From Tretioscincus oriximinensis (lineage: Eukaryota > Chordata > Lepidosauria > Squamata > Gymnophthalmidae): 64,000 bases of DNA. Both the position numbers and the translations under genes were made by a program. The stretch lies in NCBI GenBank assembly GCA_022410635.1, contig JAJVDF010000297.1, forward strand, positions 119,917 to 183,916, given 5' to 3'. Positions 34,032 to 45,237 of the stretch are shown here, in pieces. The notes beneath the pieces were generated by a model. That model did no database searches. It was not told the origin of the DNA and saw nothing but the letters and a program-made list of their open reading frames with translations. The first letter of the stretch is position 1. Every line of letters begins with the position of its first letter.

Positions 34032-34798
34032 AGGGATTAGCACGGGGGTTCGCTTACCCGTTATTTGGCTCCTTAGCTTGCCTAAGGTAGCTGGATCCAA
34101 TGCATGCAGACACGTGTAGAGATTCACACGGAGACCGTAGCTTGGGTTCGAAGGTGATCCAGGAGGCTCATAGGGCTATGAGACACTCCAGAACACAAGT
34201 GTGCAGAGGCTTTTATTGACTACAGAATCAGAAGGCATGGATCAATATTGTGATGTCAAAAAGGGGTTGGTACAGTGCACGTGGGTCAGGGCGGACCCAG
34301 GTAGTGACACCTGTGTGACCTGTTTCTCTCCTCCCAAGGAGGTGCAGCCTGTGTCAGGAAATGCCAAATATGGTATGGTGGTGAGGTACAGGATGGATCC
34401 CTTTAGCCTTTGTTTGCCCTGGCTATTATTCCTAAGTACAGGAATACTGTGACTCACCCACAGGAGAAATGGTTTAATGCGCTTCCTCGAGGCCACTATC
34501 AGGCTAAATGGTTTTAGCCTAGGTGCATGGCCAAGTAAACAAGGATATTCCCTTTGCCTTAATGAGTGTCATTAATCCATTCAGTCTGGTAAGGTTTCTT
34601 GAGCAAGATATGCCCTCAGGACAGGAAGGGAGATTTGGCTTCTCCTGTTTACTCCTGGGGCTGGGGTGACCAGAGATATTTTCAAAATTTCCATTCAGGC
34701 CTCACTTTGGCTAGCAAAGGTCAATCCTAGTGTATATTATATCAAATATATTAATGCCAATTAATATATNTCCCACATAACTAACCCCAACAAGGGAT
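34032..34798 (-). mobile_element. Solo LTR (family L), minus strand, 6-bp TSD
   Basis: The LTR spans 34038-34792 (755 bp). On the minus strand it begins TGTTGGGGTTAGTTATGTGG and ends CCCCCGTGCTA. It is flanked by AGGGAT at 34032-34037 and 34793-34798. The second copy at 41827 shares the whole layout, including CCTCTGCACAC-type sequence after the polyadenylation region. There is no internal retroviral region, so it is a recombination product of an old endogenous retrovirus-like insertion. The terminal dinucleotide TA instead of CA is unusual. Confidence 0.82.
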
Positions 34799-34830
34799 GT
34801 AAAGGAGAAAATGAAGACAATGTTTNAAAT

Positions 34831-35345
34831 TAGGCTGACCAGATGACCCCTTTTTTGCAGGGGAAACCTTCGTTTTGGGGTGTCTACCCCGCTCATTGGG
34901 GGGGGGGAATATCCTCTTTTTTGCTGAAGATTTATTTTTTTAAAAAATTATTGCACCACCGCTAAGAGGCTCTGGCAACTGGGGCCAGCTCCTGAAAACT
35001 CCCTTCCCACAGTAGAAAAAATAATAATTTGTTTTCTATTTTTTAAAATTTACAGCAAGAGGCTCTGAAAACCGGGGCAGGCTCCTAAAGGCGGTACAGC
35101 GGGGGAGGGGGCATATTTTTTTTTTACTGATCAGGGGTGTCAAACACCCGAAATATGGCCCTGTATTCAAGACTATTTTCATTTTTGCTAAATCCCTGGT
35201 TTGGGAATGGGAGGTCTTCCCTTTTGATGCCCTACCCCGGAAGCGACATCACAAAACCATGTCACTTCTGCCCCCTGGAAGTGATGTCACTTCTGGCTNC
35301 ACTCCCTGGAAATGATGTCACAAATTTCTCGCACGCTCCGGGGAT
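34831..35345 (+). mobile_element. hAT-like element, long form of M1, right end lost
   Basis: It starts TAGGCTGACCAGATGACCCC and contains a block with CACCACCGCTAAGAGGCTCT and GGCCAGCTCCTGAAAA. It then has GGAAGCGACATCACA and GGAAGTGATGTCACTTC, corresponding to 47970-48170 on the opposite strand. The expected CAGTCTA-type right end is absent. It lies only 32 bp from the solo LTR's duplication. Confidence 0.72.
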
Positions 35346-37153
35346 TTCTCACACCCTACGGATACATATTTTCATCCCTCTTAAAGGTGTAAAGTTCTAT
35401 TCTGTATTTTATCTGGAAAGCCAAGTTCACATGATTCTTTCTTTAAGCAGAAACTGTTAAAGAACTGGGGCACAATTCACCTAATCCAGAATATCTCACA
35501 GGTGCTATGCTTTTAATCTACCTTTAGTCCTAAAGAACTAAATTAAAGTCTTAATCTATCCTATGTCTGTATTCAGATGCTCTGTAAAAAGCTCACATTT
35601 TGAGCTGTGGCATGGAGCAGCAAGATACATTGGAAGCAATCTAAAATTGCAATCTTTAGACAGCAGGTCCAATAACTGGATGTAGGTTTTTTTTATTGTG
35701 CTAAATGCACACAAACTCAGGGTTCAGTGTCTCACATCTCCATTTTTAGAGGATCAAATCTCAGTTGACAGGAAAAATATTTGCACAGAATACTAGATAG
35801 ACATTCTAGTCAGAGCTAATGGCATGGATTAGTTGGGAAAATAATTAAATCTGGCATAAGGTATATGCTAGAATGCCTGGGAATAGATTGTAAAGAATAG
35901 TGGTGGACTGGCCATAGGAGCAGGTCACCCAATGGCAAGGGGGCCCTCCTTCTCATTTCTTACCTGCTTGTTAAATGCTGCAGGTACAGCTGGGCCTGTG
36001 ATGCTGCTTGCTGCTTGGCACGAGTGCAGCACATCAGAGATATGTATATGAATTTGTATACACGCTGGATGTGGAAATTGGTGTATGGCATATGTGTTGC
36101 TGCCCAATGGGTGCCCCCCGTTTGCCTCCCAGTGAGCCCCTTTCACCTCCCAGTCTACTACAGTTAATGAATATACTTTTAAGGATAAATGCATTGTTGA
36201 TTCTCCTGGACCTTAGAGGCTTTGGCCACATCCAATGTTTAAGACAATCTGAAAAAGTCATTGTGTGTAGCTATTCCCTCTCAGGTGGTTTGGTGCATGT
36301 GCACACATGGGGATAGGTAGTAAAAGCTGAGATTTCAGCCGAGATTTGAGGCAAGACATGTGCACTGGAGATCAGATATATGAGGGGAGGGGCATTCACA
36401 AGTCACATGGTTATTATTTTTGAAATCATACATGAAGTGTGAAGCAAAAAAGAAGGCAAAACAGCAAATCCACAGCAAATTCAACTTCAATTTCAGAAGC
36501 AAGGCAAAGGCCTCTATTTAAAAGTACAATACATGGTTATTNCCTTTTAAAGTAAGTTGTGGCTTCCCAAATCAATATAATATTGGAAAAGAGAAAGAAT
36601 CTTCCCAACTATCCTTGAAGCACTTTTTAATTTTCTGTCACAGGAAGGGATTAGGGGAACCATTTTCACTTTAAATCCTCAACGGTGCATCAGTTGCAAT
36701 CCACTGGCTCTTCATCCTCAATAAATCCAGTGGTATGATGTGATTGTAGGATAGCTGTGAGACTCTCAGTGGCGAATGAACACTCAGACATGTGATTTCA
36801 AGCTNTGAAAGCGATTTATTGCAGCTCTTGAGATACTCTGAGTTAGGTCTGCAGTGTTTGCCTGCTGCCAAAGCAGCTATATTTATACAATCCACTGGCC
36901 AATCACTGCATTCCCATTTTCCCGCTCAAAATACTTAGCAAAGATTGGTTATATTTAAACACTAGAGGTTTCCCTCCAAAACTCTTTTGAACCCAGGAGG
37001 TTTCCCTCCAAAACATACAAATAGTTATAACAGTTCTAGAGGCACAGTAATACACAATCTTATATTCTTGTCATATATCCATGACAGTAGTGTTTGGTCC
37101 AAATTTACGGAGCAGCTACTGCGAGTGAAAAATGGTGCCTGTTATTATCATAC
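35346..37153. other. No recognised feature
   Basis: Mostly AT-rich, with complex stretches. Frames at 35925-36316 on both strands lack known domains. Nothing was recognised. Confidence 0.5.
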
Positions 37154-37280
37154 TAGGGGAATTAGCCCACTGCCATAGCGAAACAGTGGGCTCTAGCATT
37201 ATCTACCTATACCTCCCTACCTATCTGTCTATGAACCCTTTCTTATTCCCCCCTCTCTACTCTCTCTCCCCTTCCCTTCT
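37154..37280 (+). repeat. Hairpin AGCCCACTG plus pyrimidine tract
   Basis: ACTAGGGGAATTAGCCCACTG and CAGTGGGCT form a hairpin (37164-37172 with 37184-37192), then CTA/CCT-rich sequence. It resembles the arrangement at 22402-22600. Confidence 0.5.
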
Positions 37281-37430
37281 TTTTTTTTGTCTTAATGTCT
37301 GTCTGTCTGTCTGTCTGTCTGTATGGATGGATGGGTGGATGGATGGATGGATGTGTGTGCCTGCCTGCCTGCCTGCATGCATGTGTGTGTGTGTGCCTGC
37401 CTGTGCATGCGTCTGTGTGCAGTCTGAGTG
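37281..37430. repeat. Compound microsatellite: TGTC, ATGG, TGCC, TG
   Basis: (TGTC)n from about 37297, (ATGG)n to about 37352, then TGCC and TG runs to about 37400. Open frames on both strands here are artefacts of the repeat. Confidence 0.92.
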
Positions 37431-37448
37431 ATGAGATGTGTGTGTGTT

Positions 37449-37548
37449 CGGACTGCCCAGGTGCAACTGGTGGGCCTCTGTGTGACACAGAATGCTGGAT
37501 TTGATGGGCTGTGGCCTGATCCAGTATGGCTCTTCTTATGTTCTTATG
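37449..37548 (+). mobile_element. CR1 LINE 3' terminal 100 bp
   Basis: Plus-strand CR1 end with GACTGCCCAGGTGCAACTGG, TGGATTTGATGGGCTGTGGC and the terminal CTTATGTTCTTATG. This very short 5'-truncated copy follows the compound microsatellite. Confidence 0.88.
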
Positions 37549-37575
37549 TGTGTGCATGTGGGTGGGTGTCTGTGT

Positions 37576-37832
37576 GTGACACGACTGATCAGGCANGATT
37601 GGTAGCGCTGCCTACCCATCCTCTGCTGGCTGTCTGGGACAGACAGGGAGGTAGACGCAGCCTCCCACCTCTGCTGCTGGTCTACCTTTTCAGCGCTGGG
37701 GACTCCGACAGCGTGTAGCAGAGCTGTGCTGATTGGGCCGCGGCTTGTGTCTGCCTCCCTGTCTGTCCCAGACAGCTGGTGAAGGGCAGGTAGTGGAACA
37801 GGAATAGGAGGTGCTACTGATCGTGTCTGATC
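37576..37832. repeat. GC-rich foldback with long paired arms
   Basis: The left arm (about 37576-37661) pairs with the right arm (37742-37832). The best-conserved parts are GCTGTCTGGGACAGACAGGG and, on the other side, CCCTGTCTGTCCCAGACAGC. The central loop is about 80 bp. The outer ends share ACACGA-TGATC sequence. It is probably a non-autonomous DNA element, but no target duplication was found. Confidence 0.7.
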
Positions 37833-38341
37833 NGTTGCACTGCTACCGCCACTATTTTAGCTGGGGGCGATTCATCAATGTCCCGGCCTGGAGCCCTCCG
37901 TGCTGCAGCTGGGCCCTGATGTTCCTGTGTATGATGCACATGAGGACGACACCTCCCCCCACTGACATGGCCTAATGGACACTGCCCACCGGGCTCAACG
38001 CACACATGTTACAGCCCTGTCTGTGTTATAGCCTCTGAGAAAGGTTTTCTGAAGCATAACACAGGTTTTTTTTTACAGTCAGAGTTAAATAATTTGGATT
38101 GATAGGCTTCATGGTTAAGAAATGATTCATTAGTAAAGGGAAGAAAGTAACAAACCTTCTCTGAACATGAAGACTACGAAGCCACACATGTCAGACAGAC
38201 AGACACACATGCACTTTGGTTCTGTATTTCACTGAGCCTGTGTTCCAACTGGAGGAGAAAATTCAAAGTGGAAAATAGCGAAGCAGATTTAGGGCACTTC
38301 CCCATGCGTGATTACTACCAAGATTACTACCTTCAATCTGC
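37833..38341. other. No recognised feature
   Basis: GC-rich to about 38010, then mixed. It could be more of the foldback element or unique sequence. Confidence 0.45.
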
Positions 38342-38725
38342 CCCATGAGATCACTCACTAAAAAGGTCAGTTGTTGTTAGAATTTCTAGTCACACAGTTT
38401 GTGCACTTCAACAGCAGGCATTTTCTAAAATCTGAAAGAAAGCTTTGTGGGGACGTTCAGCAATGTGAAGCTGGCAAATCTCGCAAGACTTCAAGGTAAC
38501 ATGTAAAGGGTTCATTGGCTCTTGGCTCACAGAGAGTGCTGGAAATTGTAGTAAGAGAAGCGCAGAAATGCCTTATGCGGCTTGTCATGTGACAAGATTG
38601 CTAGACAATGTGTTGGAAAAGCATGGAAGCATTAAGGTAGGTTGGGATAGATGGTGAACATGTTTTAAAAGAAATAGTGAGGCAAGCNATGTCATAGGGA
38701 AGCAGCCTTATGTTTGTTTTGCTGT
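38342..38725 (+). repeat. Dispersed repeat X, copy 2
   Basis: The best copy of the repeat shared with 18515-18870. Ordered matches include TCACTCACTAAAAAGG, GTTCAGCAATGTGAAGC, GGCTCTTGGCTCACAG, GTGCTGGAAATTGTAGTAAG, and AGGGAAGCAGCC before a T-rich end. Termini are unknown. Confidence 0.6.
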
Positions 38726-40243
38726 TTTCTGCCCTGTTTTCTACCCAATATCCTGAAGGTCCCTGATTCCAAAAAAACTATAAGATGACATGGAAATAGT
38801 TCCCAACAGAAGCTGCAGCACAGAGAAAATTGTGACTTAACTCAGATCCACATAGCACAAAAAGGCACTGTTGTCACCATGCTCAAGGACATGGGATTGC
38901 ATGCCTCCAAACCCATCAGACATTCATATGCACTATCAATAGTGCTTCAACATCAGAGTGGGAGAATACAGTTGGTCCTTTCACTAGCTCTTTTGCCACA
39001 TTACCTCATGTAGTGCAGACTTATTTGTAGCACATCTTTCAGATCAAATAGTAGAGCTCTTATCTTTTGGGTCACAGAAAATGGCCAGCTTCTGAAGCCA
39101 TTTCATGAATCTCTTAATGATCAGAATTGTGGAATTACTTTCTTAGCTCTGATGTTTCACTTCTGAGGGAAGGAAGAATGTATAACTAGCACATTTCCTA
39201 CCCTATGGACCAGATCAAGCATACTAGAAGTGGCCTATGCTAATCTCACTTCTCCATTTATATCCCCATTAACCATTTCCTTTTTCACTTCCAACTGACC
39301 ATTTCACTTGTCTTACAGGGGGATGCTGCATAGAAGATGACATCCCTATGCATTAAAAAGTAATGCAAAAATGACTTATAGGAGGTTTTATGGAGCAACT
39401 AGGATTCCAACCCCACTTCTAATCTACATTAAAGGTTAGGGGGACACTAGTGAGCACAATTACCACCTCTAAGAAGTTCTTGATTTAAAAGTTTGTGTGG
39501 CTGGAGCCTAATTTACATAAAGGAAGTGATATCACGTGCCCTTGACTGATGACTGTAGAGAAAATGAAGTGCAGAAACATGAAGAGTCACTTTCCCAACC
39601 AGAGAGTTCATTCAATATATATATATATATATATAATTCTTATACTGTGCAATAGATTTTAGATCTATAAATATCTAAATTTCCAAAATCATAAATCTGG
39701 TTGTTTGACAGACAATGTTCCTTTTCACAGTAAAAAATTAGCTATCAATAATGTATGATACTGAAAATTTCATTGCTTTCATTTTTTTCCTTTGAGTAGT
39801 AGGAACAAAGCATATTATCCAGTTTTGTGCTATTATTTATATGGTTAACCAGTTGTGCAAGTTATTATGAAGCATTTGCTAAGTGGGCTGAGGAACAGAA
39901 TTATTTTGAAAGGAAAAAAAATATAGGATTTCTAGGTAGCAACAGAACCATCTTGGGTGTATTAGTGGAAAACTTCTAAGATATATGAATAATTTGTAGA
40001 GATGGTGCACTACCCTTAGCCCAGTGTCCTGTTTTGTTAATAACTGAGTCGGTTTCTTTTGATTCTGTGTCAAAATTGATTAAACTGCCCATTTCTTTGT
40101 TAGACTTTTTNCCTGAAAATTCTTTCTCATTTTTTCATCCTTTTCACTTAGTAGCAAAAAGGAGATCCAAATGATCTAGAGTTCTAAATTCAAACAAGCA
40201 GCTGTTTTAATCTGTATCATTATTTCAAGGCCATTTGGTATCA
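38726..40243. other. AT dinucleotide repeat, otherwise unrecognised
   Basis: A short (AT)n run lies at 39616-39636. The remainder is unique-looking, AT-rich DNA. Confidence 0.5.
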
Positions 40244-40504
40244 CCTTAGAGCAGGGGTCAGGAACCTTTTTGGCTAAGAGAGCCGTAAACGCCACATATT
40301 TTGAAATATAATTCCGCAAGAGCCGTACAATGCTTATCAGGCCATCAAAGAACTACCAATATAAGCGTGCACCGCGGCCTGATGGAGCGCGGTGCATGCA
40401 TCCTTCCCATAGACAGGTAGGAGCCCTGTCTGCGAGCCAGATACGGCCATCAAAAGAGCCATATCTGGCTCGCGAGCCATAGGTTCCCTACCCCTGCCTT
40501 AGAG
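40244..40504. mobile_element. hAT (Charlie-like) MITE, perfect 8-bp TSD
   Basis: The element spans 40252-40496 (245 bp). It starts CAGGGGTCAGGAACC and ends, reversed, CAGGGGTAGGGAACC. Flanking CCTTAGAG occurs at 40244-40251 and 40497-40504. Internal subterminal repeats include GGCTAAGAGAGCC and GCTCGCGAGCC. The end sequence and 8-bp duplication are typical of hAT/Charlie MITEs. Confidence 0.95.
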
Positions 40505-41820
40505 ATTAACTGAGAGAGGGAAAAGGGGTTTTTCTGTTAAGGTGCAATCAAGCACTTGCTTTTGAAACTCCACAGCTTTTGTTTTATCACTGGGCCAAAT
40601 GCCATTTTTGCATACTGTACATTCTTGATTGGGACCAACATCAGATTGAGAGCCTTTCTCCACATAATGAATAAAGCCCACAGTCTAAAAGCGATTGCGG
40701 ATTTCACTCGTTCATAACTGCAAAATCCGTGTGGAGCTGGCGAGAGGAAGCAGGGAAGCAGCTAAATTCCAGGCTGCACAATGGAAGAAGGGGCATTTTA
40801 TGCTAATGCCTGAAAGGATCGGCAATCTCTCATTCCGTGTGGATGTAAAAAAAATTCTGAATGGATAACGGCAGCTCCGTTATCCCATGGAGCGGAGTTG
40901 TCACAACGATCTTCTGACCACGGTAGGAGAACCTCGTGTGTCTGCAGCCTGGGAGCAGCTTGCCACTAATGGCAGCATTTNCTGGGTGTACTTTCCTGGG
41001 CATATTCAAGCTGACTACATTATCCTTTCTCTGTGGCAGTGCTAAAATCATTGCTTAAATCATTGCTATCACAAGCTGCTGAATTATGTTGTTTTAAAAC
41101 CTCACTCCATTAAGTGGCTTTTTAAAATTAAAAAAAGCACATGTTAACTTTGCTACTGATGAGTTCCTGCTGTAGAGTTAACCCTCCCCCTGTCCAAGAA
41201 ATGACAGTTGGGGAGCTAATCAGAAGAAGAGGTATCACCCCTTCTTTCAATATTATCTTCCCAGGTAGTTGTAAGAATTAATGAGGTAAGGAAAGGTAAT
41301 AATAAATTATTTGACATCTATTACCTAGTANAAAAAATCAATTCCTTCTGAAAAAACTACAAAACATTCAGGATCAGCATTTAACTAATGGTATGTAGAT
41401 ATAATGGAAAACCCTTCTGTGCCTTTTATTGCACTGTTTTATTTTACTGAGTTGGTAGTCTCTGTTTTACACTTTAGACTCATGTGGGTGATTTTTATAT
41501 GTGGTGCATTAATTAACCAAAGGCTTTAATGTCCAATTTCTCTGGTGAAATGCTGTTTGGTGAATCTTGACATTTAAGTGTAATTTGTTACTTCGAGTTT
41601 TTGTTTCTTGTGACGCATTTATTATTTATTTATATGGGGCATCACTGTGATTACTGTATGTTATAGTTTTTATGGTTAGTGACCAGTGTGGAAGACAGAT
41701 ATTGAAACATGCATGGCCAGTTTTTGAGAATAAGCTTACATCTATTTGTACGTTGAGAACTTTTTAAGGGCATGATGCTATGTCTATTTCAAGCAACCTC
41801 TTTTATAACTTTTTATATGG
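40505..41820. other. No recognised feature
   Basis: 40625-41045 is richer in GC and has TTTCTCCACATAATG and, near the other end, CATTATCCTTTCTCTGTGGC, which might be remnants of a DNA element. The rest is AT-rich and unassigned. Confidence 0.4.
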
Positions 41821-42575
41821 TAATTTTGTTGGGGTTAGCCATGTGGGACATATATCAATTGGCATTAATATTCTGATATAAAATATACTAGGATTGACCT
41901 TTGCTAGCCAAAGTGAGGCCTGGATGGAAAATTTTGAAAAATCTCTGGTCACTCAAGCCCCAGGATGTAAACAGGAGAAGCCAAATCTCCCTTCCTGTCC
42001 TGTGGGNATATCTTATTCCAGAAACCTTGCCAGACTGAATGGATTAATGACACNCATTGTGGCAAACGGGCATTCATTGTTTACTTGNCCATGCACCTGG
42101 GCTAAAACCATTAGCTTGATAGTGGCAGTAGAGGAAGCCCATTAAAGCATTACTCCCTTGGGTGAGTCACAGTATTCCTGTACTTAGGAATAATAGCCAG
42201 GACAAACAAAAGCTAAAAGTATCTCACCACCATACCATATTTGGCATTTCCTGACACAGGCCACACCTCCTTGGGAGGAGAGTAACATGTCACACAGGTG
42301 TCACTACCTGGGTCCGCCCTGACCCACGTGGGCTGTACCACCCCTTTTTTGACATCACAAACTTGATCCACGCCTTCTGATCTGTAGTTAATAAAAACCT
42401 CTGCACACCTGTGTTCTGGAGTGTCTCATAACCCTATGAGCCTCCTGGATCACTTTTGAACCCAAGCTACGGTCTCTGTGTGAATCTCTTTACACGTGTC
42501 TGCACGCATTGGATCCAGCTACCTTAGGCAAGCTAAGGAGCCGAATAACGGGTAAGCGAACCCCCGTTAGAATTT
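41821..42575 (+). mobile_element. Solo LTR (family L), plus strand
   Basis: The LTR spans 41827-42569 (743 bp). It starts TGTTGGGGTTAGCCATGTGG and ends AACCCCCGTTA. AATAAAAACCTCTGCACACC near 42391 contains the polyadenylation signal and the start of the R/U5-like region. The flanks are TAATTT (41821-41826) and GAATTT (42570-42575), a 6-bp duplication with one change. It is the same family as 34038-34792 in opposite orientation. No gag, pol or env remnant is present. Confidence 0.82.
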
Positions 42576-43202
42576 ATTTTGAGCTATTTTTTATTTGGTT
42601 ATGTATTTGTATATTCAGGNTTATTTTTTCAATTAATGGACTGGTTTTTACTTAACAACCTCTAACCACCCACAATTTACACTTGATTTTCTTGGAAAAC
42701 ATGACCATTTTTTCTTTATTAATAGATATGGAGATGACCATGTTAAAATTAAGATTAAATACATTTTCAGTTCTGAATTAATGGCAGAAGTCCATCATGC
42801 TGCAGGACTCTTGTAATTAAGTAATTCTGGTTTGATGGGTGGCCATCTGGGATGTGGAAGAAGTAGCTTATGTATTAATTGTGTTCTTTAATGAAAATCT
42901 GGAACACAGATACAGTTTTTGAGAACCTTTGCTAAAAGGTGAGCATAAATGAAATGAAGGACTCTGTTAGTTTCTAAGTATTTTAAAGACTTTAATAGAT
43001 CTTCAACATAAACTGTTTTTGCTTTTATTAAAATTAACTCTATCATTTAAACAAAAACATTACACAGGAANAGCCTTTCTTCAAACACTGGTTGTTGCTC
43101 ATAAATCTTTCACTACATCCATAATTGCTAGGAAGACTATAATTAAACATTTCATACTTAAAGCTCCCTCCATTTTTAATTATATTGCCTTAAGCAGCCA
43201 TG
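42576..43202. other. No recognised feature
   Basis: AT-rich sequence without a nameable repeat. The open frame at 43019-43345 overlaps a MITE and has no domain. Confidence 0.5.
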
Positions 43203-43379
43203 CTAAGATCTTTTCTGCATTGGATCTTATTTTGGATTGTATTCTAGAATACAAACCATGTCTCTGCATGCTGATGCAGATTATNGCAAATTTAACTCCA
43301 GGTTGGCTTCAGTTTGCAGTGGCAAATTCCTATTCCAAGATATAATTCAAACTAAAACACAGTGCAAAAGTCCCTAAGA
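43203..43379. mobile_element. MITE, TTCTGCACTGGG family
   Basis: The left end CTTTTCTGCATTGGATCTTA (43210) and the reversed right end CTTTTGCACTGTGTTTTAGT (ending about 43372) are inverted. The flanks share CTAAGA (43203-43208, 43374-43379), possibly part of an 8-bp duplication. About 163 bp. Confidence 0.6.
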
Positions 43380-43381
43380 CT

Positions 43382-43527
43382 GCCTTTTGCACTGGGTCTT
43401 ATCCCAGATTATATCTTTGAATATAGAAAGATGTCCATATGCTAATGTAGAATATAGCCCATCAGAATCTACTTGGGGCCTACTATAGTATTATGGCACA
43501 TAATCTACACTAAAACCTAGTGTAGAA
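43382..43527. mobile_element. Second MITE of the same family
   Basis: CCTTTTGCACTGGGTCTTAT and the reversed right side CATTCTACACTAGGTTTTAG form related ends. It adjoins the 43210-43372 copy. No target duplication was resolved. Confidence 0.5.
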
Positions 43528-44136
43528 TGTGTTTAAATCAGTGTGAGAAACAGAGCATGGACTTTGAATTTCCAGTGATCAATCAGTCATGAGAAAAGGG
43601 TAATGATGTNACTGGCATTGAGTGAATGAACTTTTAGAATCCTTAGATGTCAGCTGCACATTCGAGGAACACTTGNAGTGTAGAACACAAGGCAGAAGGC
43701 AGGACTCTAGGCCTGGGAAAACAGACCCGGCAGTTAGCCAAGGGACAAGCTGTACAGTTTGACTATGTTCACACGACCAGCTAAAACCCGAAATAAATTT
43801 ATATTCTGGAATATAGCATATGCCTATCCCTTCACACCACAAAGCTGTATTCCGGAATATACAATGGCGTGTCTGTTCACACATATACATGAATTCTCGT
43901 GATACGCAGCCAGCCAGCCCAAAAGAGATGATTAGCCAACTGCGTGTCATGAGAAGCTTTTTAAGCCCAGGCTGCCCTCCGCCTCCTTTTGGGGGCTGCT
44001 GCCTGGAGATCAGCTCTACAAAAGGAAGAGGAACAAAACCTCCTCCCCTCAGCCGATCTATTTGACAGCAGGCAGAACCGATCTGCAAGGAATTCAGCTG
44101 AAGGAGGGGAGGCAGCTGCGTTCTGCCGGCCCCATC

Positions 44137-44250
44137 CATACGGAGCCTCGGTCTGGGTAACGTTTTGGGACAGAGCTTGGCCATCCACATGCCAAAATGT
44201 CCCAAAATGTCCCAAAATGTTACCCAGACTGAGGCTCCGTATGGATGAGG
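44137..44250. repeat. Palindrome inside the H1 element
   Basis: CCATACGGAGCCTCGGTCTG and, further right, CAGACTGAGGCTCCGTATGG are reverse complements. The centre holds repeated CCAAAATGTC units. The same sequence recurs near 44977-45020, and similar sequence occurs in the 49310 MITE. Confidence 0.75.
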
Positions 44251-44369
44251 CAGGCAGAACGCTGTTGTCTTCCCTCCTTCAGCTGAATTCCCTGCAGATC
44301 GGCTCTGCCTGCCCCATCCATACGGTCTNGGTAACGTTTTGGAACATTTTGGGACATTTTAGCATGTGG

Positions 44370-44972
44370 ATGGCCAATAGGGTTGCCATACGTCCCGGTA
44401 AACCGGGACAAACCCGGTTTTGGGGACTAAAATATAGTCCCCTCCAGGTTTTAAGGCAAAATCCCGCCTTTTTATATTCCCTGATGCTGCATCAGGGAAC
44501 GTAAAAAGGCGGGATTTTAAAGGAAAAGCAGCCGTCAGAGCTGATAGCTGCAGTGCGCGCAANGCTTTCCGGGGTCCTGGGAGGACCCTNGGAGCACGCC
44601 GTCGCTGCTCCTTGGCTGGAGGCGGGGTTTCGCTCTACTCTCGCCGCCAACTCGCCTCTAGCAGAAGAGAAACGCCTGGGTTTGTGACAGGAGGGCAGCT
44701 CTGCCCTCCTGTCACAAGCCCAAGCATTTTTGCTCCGCTGCTGCAGGCAAGTTGGCGGCCTGCTTGCTAGAGCAGGGCAAAATCCCGCCTCCAGCAAAGG
44801 AGCAGGTGCGCGCGCGTGTGCGCACATACGGACGCTTATGGTGAGACAGGCAGAAGAGGTTTTGCCTGTCTTGTTACAAGCGTCCGAATGTGCGCGTGCG
44901 CACGCGTGTGCACGNGCACCCCACCCCCGTCCTGGTTTTGGGTTGCCAGAATATGGCAACCCTAATGGCCAA
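44370..44972. mobile_element. hAT-like T1 element nested in H1, perfect 8-bp TSD
   Basis: The element spans 44378-44964 (587 bp). It starts TAGGGTTGCCATACG and ends, reversed, TAGGGTTGCCATATT. It is flanked by ATGGCCAA at 44370-44377 and 44965-44972. The interior shares GGGACTAAAATATAGTCCC, the CCCTGATGC hairpin and a CG/CA-rich block with 19146-19588. The insertion lies within the Harbinger-like element, so it is younger than that element. Confidence 0.95.
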
Positions 44973-45237
44973 GCTCTGTCACAAAACGTTACCCAGACCG
45001 AGGCTCCGTATGGATGGGGCCAGCAGAAGCCGTCTCCCCCTCTTTCAGCTGAATTCCCTCCAGATCGGCTCTGCCTGCTGTCAAATAGATCAGCTGAGGG
45101 GAAGAGTTTTATTGTTTATTGCAGAATAAATGGCCTTTATTGCGGAAGTTTTACTCATACACGCTTAACACGTGTGACGTGACCTTCAAAATGGTGCTAT
45201 AACTGAGGCATAAAATAGTCGTGTGAATGCACTCTTT

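Larger units (their letters stand above)
43761..45234. mobile_element. Harbinger-like element H1 with nested hAT insertion
   Basis: The ends are GACTATGTTCACACGAC and, reversed, GAGTGCATTCACACGAC. They are flanked by TTT on both sides (43758-43760, 45235-45237). Subterminal blocks (GGAATATAGCATATGCC and GAATAAATGGCCTTTATTGC) match 11384-12431. The interior has long inverted segments, for example 44030-44115 with 45040-45100, and a palindrome at 44137-44250. It is interrupted by the T1 element at 44378-44964. Without that insert it would be about 880 bp. Confidence 0.83.

Noticed and set aside
36008..36316. 102-codon frame and an overlapping minus frame
   Set aside because: No motif was recognised and no transcript evidence can be inferred.
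37243..37557. Open frames on both strands rich in Cys, Gly, His or Asp
   Set aside because: They arise from the TGTC, ATGG and TGCC microsatellites and the CR1 tail.
34038..42569. The two LTRs as the two ends of a single provirus
   Set aside because: They are in opposite orientation, each has its own target duplication, and no retroviral coding sequence lies between them.
43579..44205. 208-codon minus-strand frame
   Set aside because: It lies largely in the Harbinger-like element and its inverted segments, contains Ns and shows no protein motif.
44492..45182. 150-codon frames on both strands
   Set aside because: They are inside the nested hAT-like element and its CG-rich tract. The frames reflect palindromic structure, not genes.
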